Shown here: one piece after another, positions 61,490 through 64,000 of the stretch
Layout of the letters: the number at the start of each line of letters is the position of its first letter
How positions within the stretch are numbered: position 1 is the stretch's first letter
Source of the DNA: Streptomyces lavendofoliae
GTDB taxonomy: Bacteria > Actinomycetota > Actinomycetes > Streptomycetales > Streptomycetaceae
Assembly (NCBI RefSeq): GCF_014649735.1
Contig: NZ_BMTP01000006.1
Coordinates: 124,001 to 188,000, forward strand
Direction of reading: 5' to 3'
Length of the DNA stretch: 64,000 bases
Made by a program: the position numbers and the translations under genes
The notes under the pieces: generated by a model
The model's database searches: none
What the model was told of the DNA's origin: nothing
What the model saw: only the letters and a program-made list of their open reading frames with translations

Positions 61490-63037
61490 ATGAGCTTTGA
61501 GTCCGGTTCCGGATCCGGTTCGCTGTGGATGGAGTACGCGCCCGGGCCGGCCCGCCCGGCCGTGGACGGTCCCGTCGAGACCGAGGTGGCCGTGGTGGGC
61601 GGCGGGATCGCCGGGCTCTGCACTGCATGGGAGCTGGCCCGCGCCGGGCACCAGGTGGTGCTGCTGGAGGCGGACCGCGTCGCGTCGGGCGTGACCGGCC
61701 ACACCACGGCGAAGCTCTCCGCCCTGCACGGCATGGTGTACGCGGACATCGCCAGGATCCACGGCAGGCGGGCCGCCCGGCTGTACGCCCATTCGCAGCA
61801 GATCGCCATCGACAAGGTGGCGGAGGTGAGCGAGGAACTGGGCATCGACTGCGACCTGGAACGGCTCCCCGCGTACACGTACACCGTCGATCCCGACAAG
61901 GCGGGCCAGTTGCGCGAGGAGGCGGAGGCGGCCCGCGAGGCGGGCCTGGACGCCACGTACGAGACCGACGTGCCGCTGCCGTTCCCGGTCGTCGGCGCGG
62001 TCAGGGTGGAGAACCAGGCGCAGTTCCACCCGCGCAAGTACCTGCTGGCGCTCGCGGCCGACCTGGAGGTGCTGGGCGGGCGGATCTTCGAGCGGACGCG
62101 GGTGACGGGCCTGCGCGAGGGCACGCCGTGCGAGCTGACGACGAGCGCCGGGCACACGATCAGGGCCCGGGAGGTCGTGGTCGCCACCCACTACCCGGTC
62201 TTCGACCGGGCGCTGCTGTTCACGCGGCTGGAGCCCAAGCGCGAACTGGTGGTGGCCGGGCCGCTGCCGGCCGGGCAGGACCCGGGCGGGATGTTCCTGA
62301 CGTGGGACGACAACACGCGCTCGGTCAGGACGGCGCCGCTGGGCGAGGACGGGCGCCGGATGCTGATCGTCACGGGCGAGAAGTTCACCCCCGGCGCCGT
62401 CGGCGAGGGCGAGGTCGGCGAGCACTACGAGAAGCTGTCGTCCTGGGCGCGCGAGCACTTCGACGGCGTCGAGCTCACGCACCGCTGGGCGACGCAGGAC
62501 AACGTCACCACGGACCACGTGCCGTACGTCGGCCGTCTGCACGCGGGGTCCCGGCACGTGTACGTCGCCACCGGGTTCGCCGGCTGGGGCATGAGCAACG
62601 GTGTGATGGCCGGTGACCTGATCGCCTCCCGCATCCGGGGCCGTGAGCCCGCCTGGACCAGCCTGTACGACCCGGTCCGGCTGCACCCGGTGCGCGAGGC
62701 GCCCGCGATGCTGCGGCTCCAGGCCCAGGTGGCGAAGCACTTCATCGGGGACCGGGTGCCGGGGGCGCACGCCGACTCGACGGACGACATCCCGCGCGGC
62801 GGCGGCGCGGTCGTGAGGGTCGGGGGGCGGCGGCTGGCGGTGCACCGCGACGAGGCGGGTTCGCTGCACGCCGTGTCGGCGCGCTGCACCCACCTGGGAT
62901 GCGTCGTCCACTTCAACGACGAGGAGTGCGCCTGGGAGTGCCCGTGCCACGGTTCGCGGTTCGACGTGGACGGCAAGGTGGTGCAGGGCCCGGCGGTGCG
63001 GCCGCTGGAGAAGATGGACGTCGAGGAGGGCGAATGA
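61490..63037 (+). CDS. FAD-dependent oxidoreductase with C-terminal Rieske domain
   Basis: A 515-residue fusion. Residues 30-400 are a DAO-type flavoprotein (EVAVVGGGIAGLCTAWELAR, GVTGHTTAKLSALHG, YVATGFAGWGMSNGVMAGDL). From about 430 a Rieske [2Fe-2S] domain follows with ligands C466 and H468 (CTHLGC) and C484 and H487 (CPCHGSRF). The architecture is known from YhfW-like proteins, in which electrons pass between FAD and the cluster; the substrate is unknown. GAGGAG 7 bases before ATG 61490. Its stop overlaps the next ATG (ATGA), so the downstream iron enzyme should be made in step with it. Confidence 0.92.
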   Translation: MSFESGSGSGSLWMEYAPGPARPAVDGPVETEVAVVGGGIAGLCTAWELARAGHQVVLLEADRVASGVTGHTTAKLSALHGMVYADIARIHGRRAARLYAHSQQIAIDKVAEVSEELGIDCDLERLPAYTYTVDPDKAGQLREEAEAAREAGLDATYETDVPLPFPVVGAVRVENQAQFHPRKYLLALAADLEVLGGRIFERTRVTGLREGTPCELTTSAGHTIRAREVVVATHYPVFDRALLFTRLEPKRELVVAGPLPAGQDPGGMFLTWDDNTRSVRTAPLGEDGRRMLIVTGEKFTPGAVGEGEVGEHYEKLSSWAREHFDGVELTHRWATQDNVTTDHVPYVGRLHAGSRHVYVATGFAGWGMSNGVMAGDLIASRIRGREPAWTSLYDPVRLHPVREAPAMLRLQAQVAKHFIGDRVPGAHADSTDDIPRGGGAVVRVGGRRLAVHRDEAGSLHAVSARCTHLGCVVHFNDEECAWECPCHGSRFDVDGKVVQGPAVRPLEKMDVEEGE

Positions 63038-64000
63038 CGGCGACCGCTGACCGGCCCGAGGCGCCCGTGCCGGGTGGTTCGCGGCACGGGGGGTCCGCGC
63101 CAGGGGCGGCGGCGCCCGGTGCGTCCGCGTCCCGCGCCTCCGCGCCCGCTCCCCTGCCGGAGGAGCGGGGTCCCCTGTCGGCCGCCGTCCTGCGGGTCCT
63201 GCGGGGCGGGGCGGCATCCGAGGTGGACGTGGCCGGCGCCGACCCGCTGGGTGAGGACCTCCAGCTGGCGCTGTACCTGTCGTACGAGCCCCATTACCGC
63301 GCCCTGGAGGGCGTCGACGACGAGCGGGAGTGGGACCCCGCGCTGCTCGCGCTGCGCCGGCCGATGGAGCGGGCGTTCCTGGCGGCCCTGCGCCAGGCGG
63401 TGCCGGGCGACGACGACGTGGCGGCGGCGCTGGAGCCCTTGCTGGTCGAGCCGGTCGACGGCCACGGGGTGTCGCACCGGCTCATGGGGGACGACGGTAC
63501 CTGGGAGCTGATGCGGGAGTACCTCGTGCACCGCTCGCTGTACCAGCTCAAGGAGTCGGATCCGCAGGCGTGGCTGATCCCGCGCCTGGAGGGGCAGGCG
63601 AAGGCCTCGCTGGTGGCGGTGGCCTACGACGAGTTCGGCGCGGGCCGAGGCGAGCGGGTGCACGCCCGGCTGTTCGCGGACCTCATGGAGGGCGCCGGGC
63701 TGGACGCCTCGTACGGCCGCTACCTGGACCTCGCCCCGGCGACCACGCTCGCCACGGTGAACGTGATGTCGCTGTTCGGGCTGCACCGCTCCCTGCGGGG
63801 CGCGGCGGCGGGGAACTTCGCGGTGCTGGAGATCACCTCTCCGCCGGGCGCCCGCCGGATGGCGAAGGCGCTGGAGCGGCTGGGGGCCGAGGAGCGGTGC
63901 GTGCGGTTCTTCACCGAGCACATCGAGGCGGACGCCGTCCACGAGCAGGTGATGCGCCGGGACGTGCTGGGCGACCTGCTGGACCGCGAGCCGGAGCTGG
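63034..64000 (+). CDS. iron-containing redox enzyme (haem-oxygenase-like fold), partial
   Basis: Starts at ATG 63034 inside the Rieske gene stop and runs off the window after 322 codons. A Pro/Ala/Ser-rich leader of about 45 residues precedes an all-helical core: LSYEPHYRALEGVDDEREWD, GTWELMREYLVHRSLYQLKE, ASLVAVAYDEFGAGRGERVH, LFADLMEGAGLDASYGRYLD and FFTEHIEADAVHEQVMRRDV. The spaced Glu, His and Asp residues match the haem-oxygenase-like diiron oxidase (HDO) family, named iron-containing redox enzymes. Coupling to a Rieske flavoprotein suggests the latter supplies electrons; this is inference. Confidence 0.85.
   Translation, partial: MTATADRPEAPVPGGSRHGGSAPGAAAPGASASRASAPAPLPEERGPLSAAVLRVLRGGAASEVDVAGADPLGEDLQLALYLSYEPHYRALEGVDDEREWDPALLALRRPMERAFLAALRQAVPGDDDVAAALEPLLVEPVDGHGVSHRLMGDDGTWELMREYLVHRSLYQLKESDPQAWLIPRLEGQAKASLVAVAYDEFGAGRGERVHARLFADLMEGAGLDASYGRYLDLAPATTLATVNVMSLFGLHRSLRGAAAGNFAVLEITSPPGARRMAKALERLGAEERCVRFFTEHIEADAVHEQVMRRDVLGDLLDREPEL

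Overview
This is chromosomal DNA of a high-GC actinomycete, almost certainly a Streptomyces. The evidence is third-position GC saturation, GTG/TTG starts with GGAGG-type ribosome binding sites, a bifunctional geosmin synthase, a DUF397 protein, an NsdA/NsdB-type developmental regulator, several SpoIIE/PAS phosphatases, an S1E streptogrisin-type protease, and one rare TTA (bldA-dependent) leucine codon. I see no rRNA, tRNA, CRISPR array, prophage block or plasmid origin. The density of secreted hydrolases and single-gene functions suggests an accessory or outer-core part of the chromosome. Layout, left third (1-25500): the 5' end of a PAS protein is cut by the window edge. It is followed by an ODP/metallo-beta-lactamase-like protein, a secreted beta-propeller phytase preceded by GTTCA direct repeats resembling a PhoP box, a secreted vanadium-haloperoxidase/PAP2-type protein, a rodlin-like secreted peptide, and a translationally coupled crcB - small ORF - crcB fluoride exporter locus. 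Next come glutamate decarboxylase with a class II glutamine amidotransferase, a streptogrisin-like protease, and a two-gene secreted carbohydrate operon (sugar dehydrogenase-PKD-CBM6-ricin and ThuA-DUF1080-ricin) whose lectin tails are nearly identical DNA. A PHB depolymerase-fn3-second esterase fusion broken by a one-base frameshift follows, then a tandem-GNAT protein, a secreted HAD acid phosphatase, a YihY protein and a VOC-antiporter pair. Middle (25500-41300): a stand-alone Spo11/TopoVI-A-like Toprim protein; divergent epimerase and SDR genes; a PAS-SpoIIE phosphatase; an NsdA-type regulator divergent from a TTA-containing phosphotransferase across 10-bp tandem repeats; a GlsB-type membrane protein; a second PAS-SpoIIE phosphatase behind a 24-codon coupled ORF; a secreted amidase; and geosmin synthase. 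Right third (41300-64000): S4 RNA-binding protein, ACT and DUF397 proteins, GNAT, a phenylacetate-CoA ligase behind a palindrome, a GlxA-type AraC regulator, a 180-bp MITE-like element whose end supplies the stop codon of a membrane Mrr-type nuclease, a YbdK-type ligase, a penicillin-acylase family enzyme, a CaCA antiporter, a Tat-exported serine hydrolase, an MT0933-type antitoxin-like protein, a small secreted peptide, a Ser/Thr kinase-TPR protein overlapping a CrtI-like oxidoreductase, and an MpaB-type protein. The window ends in a compact redox neighbourhood: DUF6480, CDGSH and HemK-like methyltransferase on the minus strand, and a Rieske-tailed FAD oxidoreductase overlapping an iron-containing (haem-oxygenase-like) enzyme that runs off the window. 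Themes that recur are phosphate scavenging (phytase, acid phosphatase, PhoP-like repeats), partner-switch signalling (SpoIIE phosphatases), extracellular polymer degradation, and ion homeostasis (two CrcB, two cation/proton antiporters).
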